DNA from: CAWCBG01 sp963793845
GTDB taxonomy: Bacteria; Acidobacteriota; Terriglobia; Terriglobales; Acidobacteriaceae
Length of the DNA: 64,000 bases
Assembly (NCBI GenBank): GCA_963793845.1
Contig: CAWCBG010000001.1
Coordinates: 124,001 to 188,000 of the forward strand
Direction: 5' to 3'
Shown here: one piece after another, positions 17,818-26,714 of the stretch
How the letters are laid out: every line of letters begins with the position of its first letter
Position numbering within the stretch: position 1 is the first letter of the stretch
Program-made: the position numbers and the translations under genes
Notes under the pieces: model-generated
What the model was told of the DNA's origin: nothing
Seen by the model: the letters and a program-made list of their open reading frames with translations, nothing else
Databases searched by the model: none

Positions 17818-18423
17818 TTACTGTTTGGAGAGTTGGCCTTTCAAAAGACCGGCAAGATAACCGACCATTTCGGACACATCTAGATGTCCTTCGTCCCACT
17901 TTTTGTCCGCAGCCCGCAGGGCAGCGTAATAGGGGTCGCGATTCTCCCGGATTCGCTCTGGAACTATTTTCTTGCCAGGAAGAACCCGTCCCTGTTTCAA
18001 GCAGATCAAGTAATAGCAGGCTGCTCTGGCTGTTCTGCCGTTACCCTCAACGAAGGGATGGATCCAATTGAGCCTCCAAAGGGCATAACCCGCGAGTCCA
18101 GTGGGATGGTCGCCAACACCTTCGACCGTCCAATTCTCATGGATGAAGGAAAAGAACAAGTCCATTTGATGGGGAACGTCCTCATATCGTGGAGGAACGT
18201 GGTTGCTCACATAAATAGGCTCCTCGCGGTACCGCCCGCCAAATTGGGCGATGTTCGCAACCGCCGCATAATTGAGGGCCCAAAGAGTGTATTTATCAAA
18301 CGCTTCAATACCTTTTTCAAGACCTATCTCAATGCAATTAGCCAGCAGATCGTATTGACGAAGGAGATTTTGCTCTTGAATCCGGTTGTACAGATCGGGA
18401 TTGTCTTTCTCGCGGACAGACAT
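17818..18423 (-). CDS. Fic/DOC family protein
   Basis: About 201 residues from the ATG at 18423; an in-frame TTG at 18435 would add four. Fic enzymes usually transfer AMP from ATP to target proteins. The core motif is intact: HPFVEGNGRTAR, with catalytic His, the anion-binding EGNGR, and the second Arg. The preceding ENWTVEGVGDHPTGLAGYAL resembles the flap region. The N-terminal helices (PDLYNRIQEQNLLRQYDLL) are of the kind found in short Fic proteins. I see no clear inhibitory helix motif inside the protein. The small gene just upstream on the same strand (57-base gap) is a likely antitoxin. Confidence 0.88.
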   Translation of the reverse strand: MSVREKDNPDLYNRIQEQNLLRQYDLLANCIEIGLEKGIEAFDKYTLWALNYAAVANIAQFGGRYREEPIYVSNHVPPRYEDVPHQMDLFFSFIHENWTVEGVGDHPTGLAGYALWRLNWIHPFVEGNGRTARAACYYLICLKQGRVLPGKKIVPERIRENRDPYYAALRAADKKWDEGHLDVSEMVGYLAGLLKGQLSKQ

Positions 18424-18479
18424 GTTAGGGAGCAAAAGTTAGGCCCACCTTTTCCGAGGCAGGCCTGGTTTGACGGTTC

Positions 18480-18689
18480 TTATGACTTAAGCAGAATGTG
18501 TTCAGATGCCTTGCGAACGCTGTCTTTCGTGATGTTCTTCGCATTGGCGGGGGCATTGCCATACGCAAAGCTGATTCTCTGCTCGCGCAATTCGTCATCA
18601 GTGACCACGAGCCTGCGGGACGCTTCGAGCAACCCATTCAGCTCCTCGTCCTGCTCGATGTTTCCAATGAATGGTTTTCTATCGGCCAT
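18480..18689 (-). CDS. Small protein, probable antitoxin partner of Fic
   Basis: 69 residues beginning MADRKPFIGNIEQDEELNGL and containing DDELREQRISFAYGNAPANA and ITKDSVRKASEHILL. The start has GGAGGGGACATCA before it. It lies immediately upstream of the Fic gene on the same strand. That matches small inhibitory partners of Fic proteins (VbhA/FicA-like), whose inhibitory helix carries an S/T-xxx-E-G/N motif. Here the nearest match is SFAYGN, without the expected Glu, so the assignment is tentative. The AT-rich stretch at 18690-18780 probably holds the promoter. Confidence 0.5.
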   Translation of the reverse strand: MADRKPFIGNIEQDEELNGLLEASRRLVVTDDELREQRISFAYGNAPANAKNITKDSVRKASEHILLKS

Positions 18690-18901
18690 TGATGTCCCCT
18701 CCTTGTCCCATTTGGTCGAACCTTGGTACAGCGCGTCAAGGATATGAATGATAGTGTTTAATCTAGCGATGTCAATATGTTACCACGGGTTCCTTGTGAA
18801 TAACTGACCATCCCGCAGTGTCTCTTACGCCCCCGAGAAGGACTTCCTTATTGCTGCGAGTCTCTTACGCGGACCTGAAGGTTCGCACTACCCTGGATGG
18901 T

Positions 18902-19345
18902 CTACAGACTGGCCATCTTGCGCAGACGTTCGCGGCGCTCCTGCCACTCCGCCGTCGAAAAGATGCGCGGGCCGACTTCAATCAATCGCGGCAGCATCTG
19001 GAACACGGAGACGTTAGTCCACTTATACCCCTCGCGGGTGCGATAGCCGCGCCGGTTCAGCTCGTCGGCAATACCGGAGTAGGGACCATCCTGAATGGTG
19101 AGCTCCATCATGGTGAGCAGGATCTCCTGCTCCTCGGGATTCTCTTCCAGGCGGGTGCAATCCCCGGCTACCTTGAGGCCGTAGGGAACGCCCTCGATGG
19201 GTTCGGTCGATGCCGGATGATCGGCCGGGAGTTCGCGCTCCCACTCAACGGCGACCGGCTTCCAGCCCTGTTCTCTACGCTGTTTCAGTTCGTCTTCACC
19301 GAACTGTCCCGAAACCACCTGGCGCAAGCGCTCAACCCTGGTCAT
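18902..19345 (-). CDS. Recombinase-domain-like small protein
   Basis: 147 residues from the ATG at 19345, which has GGGAGGAGACACC before it; a longer frame to 19510 adds unrelated sequence. The C-terminal part (about 70-147) resembles the recombinase domain of large serine recombinases: PEEQEILLTMMELTIQDGPY, IADELNRRGYRTREGYKWTN, VFQMLPRLIEVGPRIFSTAEW. The catalytic resolvase domain is missing, so it cannot be a recombinase alone. It may be a DNA-binding remnant or a regulator derived from one. No partner gene is visible, and copies of the dispersed repeat lie beyond its start. Confidence 0.5.
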   Translation of the reverse strand: MTRVERLRQVVSGQFGEDELKQRREQGWKPVAVEWERELPADHPASTEPIEGVPYGLKVAGDCTRLEENPEEQEILLTMMELTIQDGPYSGIADELNRRGYRTREGYKWTNVSVFQMLPRLIEVGPRIFSTAEWQERRERLRKMASL

Positions 19346-19579
19346 GGTGTCTCCTCCCGGTCGATGGACACAAACCCTATTGTCAGGCTGCATTTGTCGT
19401 ACCAGCGCCGGCCGTTGCACAACCCACGCGGAATGCGGAGCTTGCGATCCTAGGCCATCTCCACCAGGTGTCCGCTTCCGGCGGCAAGTGTGCGAAATCG
19501 GGCACGGCAACGCAGGCTATTCGCTCTTCGCTTGTCGCTATTCGCTATTCGCTGTTGCCGTGTGAGAGCTTACTCTTAT

Positions 19580-19936
19580 GCGCCATGGTGGCGCGTCGTG
19601 GCATGAAACCAGTCCCGTAGGGACGGGACGGTTTTGTCTTCGTTGTGGCCAGCTGTTTTTTGGAACGTCCATCATCATGGAATTGCCACGATTTTGGAAT
19701 TGTCATTACTTTTGGATTTGTCATCACGAGCGCAGCGAGGGATCTGCTTTTTGTTTATATCCGGCAGGAACTGAGAAACAGCAGATCCCTCGCGGACTGA
19801 AGTCCGCTCGTGATGACAAAAGGCTAAGCCGCTCGGGACGACAAAATTAAAAGGGGTTCATCGGCACGCCTGAACGGGTTGCGGGAAACTCAAAAGCAGG
19901 TCCCTCCTCGGCCTGAAGGCCTCGTCGTGATGACAA
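19580..19936. repeat. Dispersed palindromic repeat, copy 3 plus a degenerate fourth copy
   Basis: The core of copy 3 is 19717-19820 (TTTGTCATCACGAGCGCAG to CTCGTGATGACAAA). The matching upstream part begins around 19610 with AGTCCCGTAGGGACGGGACG and GGAATTGCCACGATTTTGG. A partial copy lies at 19895-19936 (GCAGGTCCCTCCTCGGCCTG to GTCGTGATGACAAG). The 19346-20157 interval holds no other gene I can support. Confidence 0.7.
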
Positions 19937-20157
19937 GAAACAATCGACTTGTGACGGCACGCCTGAAGGTGGGCCCCTTCAAACCCCGTCAATATCGAGT
20001 TCTTCAGCGGACCGTGAAGGCGTGCCCTTTTCCAAGCAGAGCCGCAGGGTCGCTCGCGGCTTGAAGGTCCGCACTACCCAATCCTCTCGCCTTGCTCCGC
20101 TCCTTCGCATCTACTAGCATGGAGTGTTTGCCTTTCCGAATAGGAGTGGGGTAGCTC

Positions 20158-21966
20158 ATGTCCGATCGCACCAAGCCCAGCGCGAAAGCCGTCGCCGAAT
20201 CGCCCATAGCCGACGTGTTCGAGAATGGCCGTCATCCTTCCGACTCCGAGAAGCAGTGGGCGGAGAAGACGCTGGCTCCGTCGCTGGAGCGCGGTCCCGA
20301 GAAGCCCATCGGCGCGGCCACGGGCGTGAACCTCGACGAGCATGACCACGCGCGCTACACCACGATCTCGGGCATGCCGATTCGCCGGCTGTACACTCCG
20401 GCCGATCTTCCCGCCGACTGGAGCGACGATCGACTATCTGAACTATCCCGGTCAGCCGCCCTTCACCCGCGGCATTCACGCTTCCGGCTATCGCGGCAAG
20501 ATGTGGACGATGCGGCAGTTCTCCGGCTTCGCTTCGCCGGAGGAGACCAACCAGCGCTACAAGTACCTGCTCGAACATGGAGGTCAGGGACTTTCCGTCG
20601 CCTTCGATCTGCCGACGCTGATGGGTTACGACAGCGATCATCCGTTCAGCGAGGGCGAGGTGGGCAAGTGCGGGGTCGCCATCGACTCGCTCGAAGACAT
20701 GGAGATTCTCTTTGACGGCATCGACCTGGAGAAGACCACCGTCTCGATGACCATCAATTCGCCCGCGTCAATCCTGTGGGCGATGTACCTCGTAGTGGCC
20801 GAGAAGCAGGGCGCGGACTGGAAGAAGATCTCGGGCACCATCCAGAACGACATCTTCAAGGAATACATCGCGCAGAAGGAATACATTTATCCGCCGGCGC
20901 CATCGATGCGGCTGGTAATCGACACCTTCGAGTTTGGCACGCAAGTTCACACCGCGCTTCAACACGGTGTCGATCAGCGGCTATCACATTCGCGAGGCGG
21001 GATCGACGGCGCTGCAGGAGCTGGCCTTCACCATTTACGACGGCGTCGAGTACGTGGAATGGGCCCGACGTCGCGGGCTGGATGTCGACGAGTTCGGCCC
21101 GCGGCTGAGCTTCTTCTTCAACGCGCACAACGACTTCTTCGAGGAGATCGGCAAGTATCGCGCGGCCCGCAAGATCTGGTATCGCCTGATGAAGGACCGC
21201 TTCGGCGCCAAGAACCAGCGCACCTGGCTGATGCGCTTCCACACGCAAACCGCGGGCGTATCGCTGACGGCGCAGCAGCCGATGAACAACATTGCGCGCG
21301 TCGCCATTCAAGCGCTCGCCGCTGTGCTCGGGGGAACGCAGTCGCTGCACACCGACAGCTACGACGAAGCGCTGGCGCTGCCGACCGAAGAAGCGGTGCG
21401 GATCGCGCTGCGCACACAGCAGGTCATCGCCTACGAGTCAGGAGTCGCTCAGACCGTCGATCCGCTCGGCGGCTCGTACTTTGTCGAACGCATGACCCTC
21501 GACATGGAGAAGGGGGCATTCGACTACTTCGAAAAACTTGATGCCATGGGCGGAATGGTCTCAGCCATCGAGAAGGGCTATCCGCAGAAAGAGATTGCCG
21601 AGGCCAGCTACCAGTTCCAGCGCGCCAGTGAGGCAAAGGAAAAAATCACGGTCGGCGCGAATGAGTTTGTGGTCGACGAGCCCTCGCCCAATATCCTCTA
21701 CATCGGCGAAGAGGTCGCCGTCGCCCAGACCAAGAAGCTGAACTCTCTGCGCGCGCGCCGCTCGAATGAAGAAGTGCAGCGCCGCCTCGATGCGCTGAAG
21801 AAAGCTGCGGCGCAGGAGCCCAAAGCCGGCTGCCAACGGCCAGATCTCACCTGTCAACACCATGCCCTTCATCGTCGACGCAGTGAAGGCCTATGCGACG
21901 GTGGGCGAAATCTGCGAGGCCTTGCGCGAGGTCCTTGGCACATACACGGAGACGGCCTTCGCGTAG
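20158..21966 (+). CDS. Acyl-CoA mutase (methylmalonyl-CoA mutase family) large subunit, three frameshifts
   Basis: ATG at 20158, TAG at 21964-21966, about 602 residues after removing one extra base near 20431, 20942 and 21828. Members rearrange the acyl carbon skeleton with adenosylcobalamin. Joined in frame: LPADWSDDDYLNYPGQPPFT, RGIHASGYRGKMWTMRQFSG, LSVAFDLPTLMGYDSDHPFS, then FGTKFTPRFNTVSISGYHIR, FHTQTAGVSLTAQQPMNNIA and VDPLGGSYFVERMT. The restored end is FIVDAVKAYATVGEICEALR and LGTYTETAFA. There is no cobalamin-binding DxHxxG domain, so it needs a separate small subunit, which is not in this window. The substrate (methylmalonyl, isobutyryl or ethylmalonyl type) cannot be set from what I can see. 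It probably links propionate or branched-chain breakdown to central metabolism. Confidence 0.87.
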
Positions 21967-22439
21967 TGGTTGTCGGTTTGGCGCGTGTCTATCTAGAGCT
22001 TCACCGAAAACGAGAAAGCCTGGCGCAGGCTTCGCGCTGCGCCCGTCCTCGAATAGAATGACCTTAGGTAGGGAGTCGTGGGCGTGTGTCTAGCGGCCCG
22101 CTGCGAGTGTTGAGGGGTTGGCGGACGGTTGATCTCCTTTTGGCGGCGCGGACGACTCCAACCCCCTGCCGGGTGTGGCGCTGCTCGCTGGTCTCGAAGG
22201 GTCGGTGCTCCGACCCCGTGGAAGGTTCGAGAATGAACGCTAACTTATGTGTTATGAATATTTTACGTATAACCCATTTATTATGAATATTTTGGCGGGA
22301 TTTTTTGTCTAACTTGCTGATTCTACGTACGCACCTGCAGGGGGCGGCGAACCCATGCCACCTCGCGAAGTCGCATCTCATCAGAGAATCAAGCCACTCT
22401 CTCTCATGATGCTAAAACGACCAGCGACCGGAGGAGTTT
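21967..22439. other. Gene-free interval with hairpins and an AT-rich direct repeat
   Basis: The left part holds a long-range stem (GGGGTTGG near 22114-22121 with CCAACCCC near 22158-22165) and a short hairpin GGTCGGTGCTCCGACC near 22200-22215. Next to it is an AT-rich stretch with the 13-mer TTATGAATATTTT at 22252-22264 and again at 22281-22293. The latter looks like a promoter or protein-binding region for the gene at 22440. I compared the 22080-22230 part with tRNA, tmRNA and SRP RNA patterns and found no match. Confidence 0.4.
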
Positions 22440-23999
22440 GTGTTTTGTAGTCAGTGCGGACAGGAAGTTTCGGCGACCAATCGTTTCTGTGGCTCTTGCG
22501 GCACTCCGCTGCCGCAGAAGCCAATGATGGCCGCAGGCGCGCAAAGTACGCTGCACTTTACTCGACTGCCGCTGGAGGCCCCGGCCTCCGCACCCGCGCC
22601 TGAGCCGGCGAAGGCCGCCGCCGCTCCCGAGCTAGTCCCGCCGGAGACGTCGCTCCACGAGTTCGTTCAGGATTTTCAGTACAAGCACGAGCCTTCGGCG
22701 TTCGACTCGGAGACCACGATGAGCGGAACGCCGATTCCGCCGTCAGCGGCAAAAGAGATTGCTTTCCCGGCACCTGCGGCTCCTGCTCCAGTAGTCGAGA
22801 CCGGGAAGTTTGTCGCGCCTCCGATTCAATTGCCGGTTGCGCCCGGACCACAGATCGTTCGTCCGGCGAAGGGCCTGGTCGAACCCGCCGACGAACTGGC
22901 GGAAGGTTCACGCTTCCGTGACCTGAACGCGGCAGCAGCCGAGGGGCCGCGCGGCGGCGCCTCGACCATCGTCGGGCCGTCGTTCCTCGGTCTCAGCGAT
23001 CAACCCGCGGTCGCCGCGGACGATAAGGAAGTCCTGGGCGAGACGCGCAGCGCGTGGCGCTTCTGGCTGGTACTGCTTCTCATCCTCGCCGCTGTGCTGG
23101 CGACGCTCGCCTGGCTGGAGTGGCGCGCCCACAAGCAGCAGGCGCGCGGTCCGGTAGAGATCATCGAGACCGAGATTCATCAGCTCAGGCATCAGCTGAT
23201 AGGCGACAACGGCGCGTCCGCGACGCAGCCGGACGTGCCCAAGCCAGACGCCCAGAGCCTGCAACAGGCGCAGACATCGCAGAGCAATGCTTCGGCTGCG
23301 CCGGACATGACCATCGCTGACAATTCGCAGGCCGCTCCGGACAAAGCTACGCCGAGCCCGGCTTCGCCGCAGAGCGACCAAGGCTCGCCAGCCGGTGCGC
23401 CCGTAGCGGCATCGAAAGCCGCAACGCCTGCGGATGCGAGCGCAACCAAGAGCGACGCGGCTCCTGCAACCGATCAGGCTCCTGCTGCGAAAGCTGCGCC
23501 GGAAACAGCGGCCTTAACTGCAACCGCCAAGCCCACCGTCAGTCGCGCAACGCCCAGTGAGCCCGCGGTTGAACCTGCTCCCGAAGTTGCCACTCGCAAG
23601 ACGGCTCCCGGTGAAGACGAGATGAAGAAGGCCGACAACGCCAGCGATTCTGCGGCCGCAGCAGCATGGCTGTGGAAGGCGACGGCGAAGGGTAATCCCG
23701 ATGCTCCGGTGCGCCTGGCGGATTTGTACATCAAGGGCGACGGAGTGCCGCGCGACTGCGATCAGGCGCTGATTTTGCTGAGGACGGCTGCTGCCAAACA
23801 GAACGCGCTGGCACGCGATCGGCTGGCCTCGCTTTATTCCACCGGCACCTGCGTCCAGCGCGACCGGGTGCAAGCGTACAAGTGGCTGAGCCTGTCGCTG
23901 GCTGCTAATCCAGACAGTGAATGGGCGCAGCAGAATCGCGATCAGGTGTGGCGGCAGATGACTGCCGACGAGCACGCTGACGCTGCCAAATACCGATGA
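22440..23999 (+). CDS. Zinc-ribbon, single-pass membrane protein with Sel1-like repeats
   Basis: 519 residues; GTG start at 22440 with CGGAGGAG before it. Residues 3-21 form a zinc ribbon (FCSQCGQ...RFCGSCG). Then come a Pro/Ala-rich linker, one membrane helix (FWLVLLLILAAVLATLAWLE, about 205-225) and a long Ala/Pro/Gln/Thr-rich spacer. The C-terminus (about 400-519) has two Sel1/TPR-type repeats: AAAWLWKATAKGNPDAPVRL with LYIKGDGVPRD, and ALARDRLASLYSTGTCVQRD with AYKWLSLSLA. The membrane helix puts the repeats outside the cytoplasm and the ribbon inside. It may be a scaffold or sensor; no specific function is known. Transcribed alone. Confidence 0.7.
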   Translation: MFCSQCGQEVSATNRFCGSCGTPLPQKPMMAAGAQSTLHFTRLPLEAPASAPAPEPAKAAAAPELVPPETSLHEFVQDFQYKHEPSAFDSETTMSGTPIPPSAAKEIAFPAPAAPAPVVETGKFVAPPIQLPVAPGPQIVRPAKGLVEPADELAEGSRFRDLNAAAAEGPRGGASTIVGPSFLGLSDQPAVAADDKEVLGETRSAWRFWLVLLLILAAVLATLAWLEWRAHKQQARGPVEIIETEIHQLRHQLIGDNGASATQPDVPKPDAQSLQQAQTSQSNASAAPDMTIADNSQAAPDKATPSPASPQSDQGSPAGAPVAASKAATPADASATKSDAAPATDQAPAAKAAPETAALTATAKPTVSRATPSEPAVEPAPEVATRKTAPGEDEMKKADNASDSAAAAAWLWKATAKGNPDAPVRLADLYIKGDGVPRDCDQALILLRTAAAKQNALARDRLASLYSTGTCVQRDRVQAYKWLSLSLAANPDSEWAQQNRDQVWRQMTADEHADAAKYR

Positions 24000-24127
24000 T
24001 CGACGACGCCAACGGTCACTCGCGCAAGCGTCTATAATCATGCAGCACCACGGACGCGTATCTCCGGCACTTTTGAAACCCGCGGTTATTCCCTCGCATC
24101 AACTTTCACTTGGAGGAAAGAATCAGA

Positions 24128-24742
24128 ATGGCACATGAAGTTCCACCGCTGCCGTACGACTACTCTGCTCTTGAACCCTTCATTGATACACAAACCATGC
24201 ATCTGCACCACGACAAGCATCACGTCGCCTATGTCACCAACCTGAATGCCGCGCTGGAGAAAGCTCCCGAACTGCAGAAGCTGAGCGCGGAAGAGCTGAT
24301 CAAGAGCCTGGAGAACGTGCCGGAGGCGATTCGCAACGCCGTGCGCAACAATGGCGGCGGTCACGTGAACCACAGCATGTTCTGGAAGATCATGGCTCCC
24401 AATGCGGGCGGCGACCCCAGCGGCGCCATCGCCGACGCTATCAAGAGCGCCTTCGGCGATTTCAATGCCTTCAAGGAGAAATTCAATGATGCCGGCCTGA
24501 AGCAGTTCGGCAGCGGCTGGGCATGGCTGGTGCGCGATCAGGGCGGCAAGCTGCAGATCACTAGCAGCGCCAACCAGGACAATCCCATGAGCCAGGGCTT
24601 TTATCCCATCATGGGCAACGACGTCTGGGAGCATGCGTATTACCTGAAGTACAACAATCGCCGCGGCGACTACCTGAAAGAGTGGTGGAATGTCGTGAAC
24701 TGGACGGAAGTGAATAATCGCTTCCAGCAGAGCGGCAAGTAA
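24128..24742 (+). CDS. Superoxide dismutase (Fe/Mn family)
   Basis: 204 residues from the ATG at 24128, with GGAGGAAAGAA before it. It converts superoxide to oxygen and hydrogen peroxide. The metal ligands are visible: His in MHLHHDKHHVAYV, His in GHVNHSMFWKIM, and Asp/His in DVWEHAYYLKYNNRR. LPYDYSALEPFIDTQTM is the typical start. There is no signal peptide, so it is cytosolic. The metal cannot be fixed by eye, although the NQDNP loop is common in Mn-type members. It has its own terminator, so it is probably monocistronic. Confidence 0.95.
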   Translation: MAHEVPPLPYDYSALEPFIDTQTMHLHHDKHHVAYVTNLNAALEKAPELQKLSAEELIKSLENVPEAIRNAVRNNGGGHVNHSMFWKIMAPNAGGDPSGAIADAIKSAFGDFNAFKEKFNDAGLKQFGSGWAWLVRDQGGKLQITSSANQDNPMSQGFYPIMGNDVWEHAYYLKYNNRRGDYLKEWWNVVNWTEVNNRFQQSGK

Positions 24743-24765
24743 TCCGCGCGAATTACGAGGTGTAA

Positions 24766-24796
24766 AGAGGGTGCACCGTTGCACCCTCTAATTTTT
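24766..24796 (+). terminator. Intrinsic terminator of the superoxide dismutase gene
   Basis: AGAGGGTGCACCGTTGCACC followed by CTCT forms a hairpin of about ten pairs (24766-24789) and is followed directly by AATTTTT. Confidence 0.85.
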
Positions 24797-25003
24797 GCGC
24801 GCATTTTTTTTAGCTCGACTCTGATTGACTTTCCTCATCACTTGCCGCACAATCTCGCGGACACAGTCTCAGCGTCCGCCAGTTCAGCCGACAAATTCTA
24901 CGGTCACGGAACCGCCGAAGCCGCCGCCACGTAGAAGCATGAGGTACGATTCGCAGGAATTGAGATGGCAACGCATGAATACGCTAAAGGAGGAGTCTGG
25001 AGC

Positions 25004-25441
25004 ATGAGGAACCTGTTTATCGCAGCCGCTGTCGCCGCCCTGATTTGTGTGGGAACCGTTTACGACAGTTCTGCAGCTTCGGGCGGCAGCACCAGCCAAC
25101 AACAACAGATCGCCCGTGGCGAATACCTGGTAAAGGGAATCGCCGGTTGCGGAGATTGCCACACGCCGATGAATGAAAAGGGCGAGCCGGTGATGGCGGA
25201 ATGGCTGCATGGCACCAAGTTGTTCTTCGCCCCGACCGCGCCTATTCCTAACTGGGCCGACACCTCCGTGAACATCGCCGGTCTTCCTGGATGGGATGAC
25301 GCCGCCGCAGTCAAGCTGCTGATGACGGGAATAGCTCCTGGCGGACAGCCGCCGCGTCCGCCAATGCCGCAGTACCACATGAACAAGCAGGATGCCGAGG
25401 CCGTGGTCGCGTACTTGAAATCGCTGCCGGCTCCGAAGTAA
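25004..25441 (+). CDS. Secreted monohaem c-type cytochrome
   Basis: 145 residues from the ATG at 25004, with AAAGGAGGAG before it. A signal peptide (MRNLFIAAAVAALICVG) is followed by one haem site, CGDCH, in YLVKGIAGCGDCHTPMN. A likely Met ligand lies in the C-terminal part (MTGIAPGG or PPMPQYHM). Closing helix: KQDAEAVVAYLKSLP. This is a class I cytochrome c like those used as small electron carriers or as domains of alcohol or aldehyde dehydrogenase complexes. No dehydrogenase lies next to it. It follows the superoxide dismutase terminator, so it has its own promoter. Confidence 0.88.
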   Translation: MRNLFIAAAVAALICVGTVYDSSAASGGSTSQQQQIARGEYLVKGIAGCGDCHTPMNEKGEPVMAEWLHGTKLFFAPTAPIPNWADTSVNIAGLPGWDDAAAVKLLMTGIAPGGQPPRPPMPQYHMNKQDAEAVVAYLKSLPAPK

Positions 25442-25863
25442 AAGAGTAGGCGCACCGGATGCAGCGACGAGGCGACTGACAATTGTCGCCTCGCCCCTGA
25501 TAGTTGCGGCAGCGGCCATCCGCGCCATCCTGCGAATTTTCCCTGTAACGCTTCAGCTCCCGCCCGCACCATCCTCCAGAAGCAGGATTTCGATACTCGC
25601 TTCTGGGACTTGCCTCCCACGGCCGTCGGATACGCCTGTCAAAGACCGTGAAACAGAGTCCTAAATCGCCGGAGTAAGCGGACGGCATTTTGTCTTTCTT
25701 CCCCCTTTTGTACGTTGCACGGATTGGTCGTGTGCAGGGCGCACCGCTCTAGGTCACGCGAACTCGATTGTTCGTGATTGATTCAGCGCGGCCCGCAGAA
25801 AAACCACTGCTCGCAAGCGCAGCGGTGTGTAGTCCATCGTCAGGTTCTTGAGGAGGAATTTCT
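25442..25863. other. Gene-free interval after the cytochrome c gene
   Basis: 422 bases. A hairpin with a nine-base stem (CGAGGCGAC with GTCGCCTCG, 25469-25494) follows the cytochrome c stop by about 27 bases but has no T run. The rest shows no gene. The promoter for the gene starting at 25864 is probably in the last 150 bases, with no clear box. Confidence 0.4.
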
Positions 25864-26703
25864 GTGACAAATCGCTTTATCGTGGCTGTTTTCCTGCTAC
25901 TCGGCGTGGGTGTCGCGCAGCAAGCTCCACCCAGCACAACCGAATCGGCTGGTCCTTCACCGGCCAGCATCATCGCTTCTCACAGACTGCATCAGGCGCC
26001 CGCGCTGGCGGGAACCGGACCGGCAGCAACGGCGTCCGCGCAACACTTTATCGACTGGGCGAGCGCTTCGTTCGTCACCGAGGCCGATGACGTTCGCAAA
26101 ACACTGGCCGGCGCCCGCGAGAACCGGGAGATTGCGGCGGCTTTCTGCGAAGAAATCTCGCGCTCGGTCCGGCAGGACTTTTCCCGAACTCTGGTAACGC
26201 TGTCTCTTCTGGGAGAGCTGCGCAACCCACTGGGCACCGAATGCCTGGTCAAGTTTCTCAACATGCCATTTCCCGAGAAGGGGACTGTCATCAACGGAGA
26301 AATCGTCGAGCAGACGACTCTTGGCATGCTTCAGGCCAAGGCTATCGATGGCCTCGCGTATCTCCGGAATCCCGAAGCCGACAACGAGGTCTTGCGGGCC
26401 GCCGGCAAGCATCCTTCGCGAATCGTAAGAGCCGAGGCGATCGACGCTTACCTGTGGAACCATCAGGACTCTGCTGAAGCCAAGGCAACGCTGACGCGTT
26501 ACGTGCGTCCCGACGAAAAGGTCTTCCTCGATCGGGTGCGACGCGGCGACGGTGAGGGTGCCGAGCAGTTCAACCCCAAGCTGGCGCAATTTCTGAAGGC
26601 GCATCCGGAACTGGCTCCGCCCAAACCGGAGATTGCCAAGTCAAAGCCCAAGCGCACCGAAGACACCAAAGCCACCAATCCGCCGCAGTTGGACGCGAAA
26701 TAA
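25864..26703 (+). CDS. Secreted HEAT-like repeat protein of unknown function
   Basis: 279 residues; GTG start at 25864 with GAGGAGGAATT before it. Signal peptide MTNRFIVAVFLLLGVGVAQQ. The body is helical; residues about 90-230 look like degenerate HEAT repeats (LVTLSLLGELRNPLGTECLV, LQAKAIDGLAYLRNPEADNE, ASRIV-type turns in HPSRIVRAEAIDAYLWN). The C-terminal 40 residues are Lys/Pro-rich and probably disordered. Such repeats bind other proteins. It ends 11 bases before the next start, so the two are almost certainly one transcript and may act together. Confidence 0.6.
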   Translation: MTNRFIVAVFLLLGVGVAQQAPPSTTESAGPSPASIIASHRLHQAPALAGTGPAATASAQHFIDWASASFVTEADDVRKTLAGARENREIAAAFCEEISRSVRQDFSRTLVTLSLLGELRNPLGTECLVKFLNMPFPEKGTVINGEIVEQTTLGMLQAKAIDGLAYLRNPEADNEVLRAAGKHPSRIVRAEAIDAYLWNHQDSAEAKATLTRYVRPDEKVFLDRVRRGDGEGAEQFNPKLAQFLKAHPELAPPKPEIAKSKPKRTEDTKATNPPQLDAK

Positions 26704-26714
26704 CGGAGACTTCC

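Noticed and set aside
20158..21966. Programmed frameshifting as an explanation for the broken mutase and other genes
   Set aside because: The break sites share no slippery sequence or downstream structure, occur in unrelated genes and differ in direction; indel errors fit better.
22080..22230. Possible structured RNA (tRNA, tmRNA or SRP RNA) from the GGTTCGA and stem sequences
   Set aside because: The arms do not form a cloverleaf and none of the signature loops is present.
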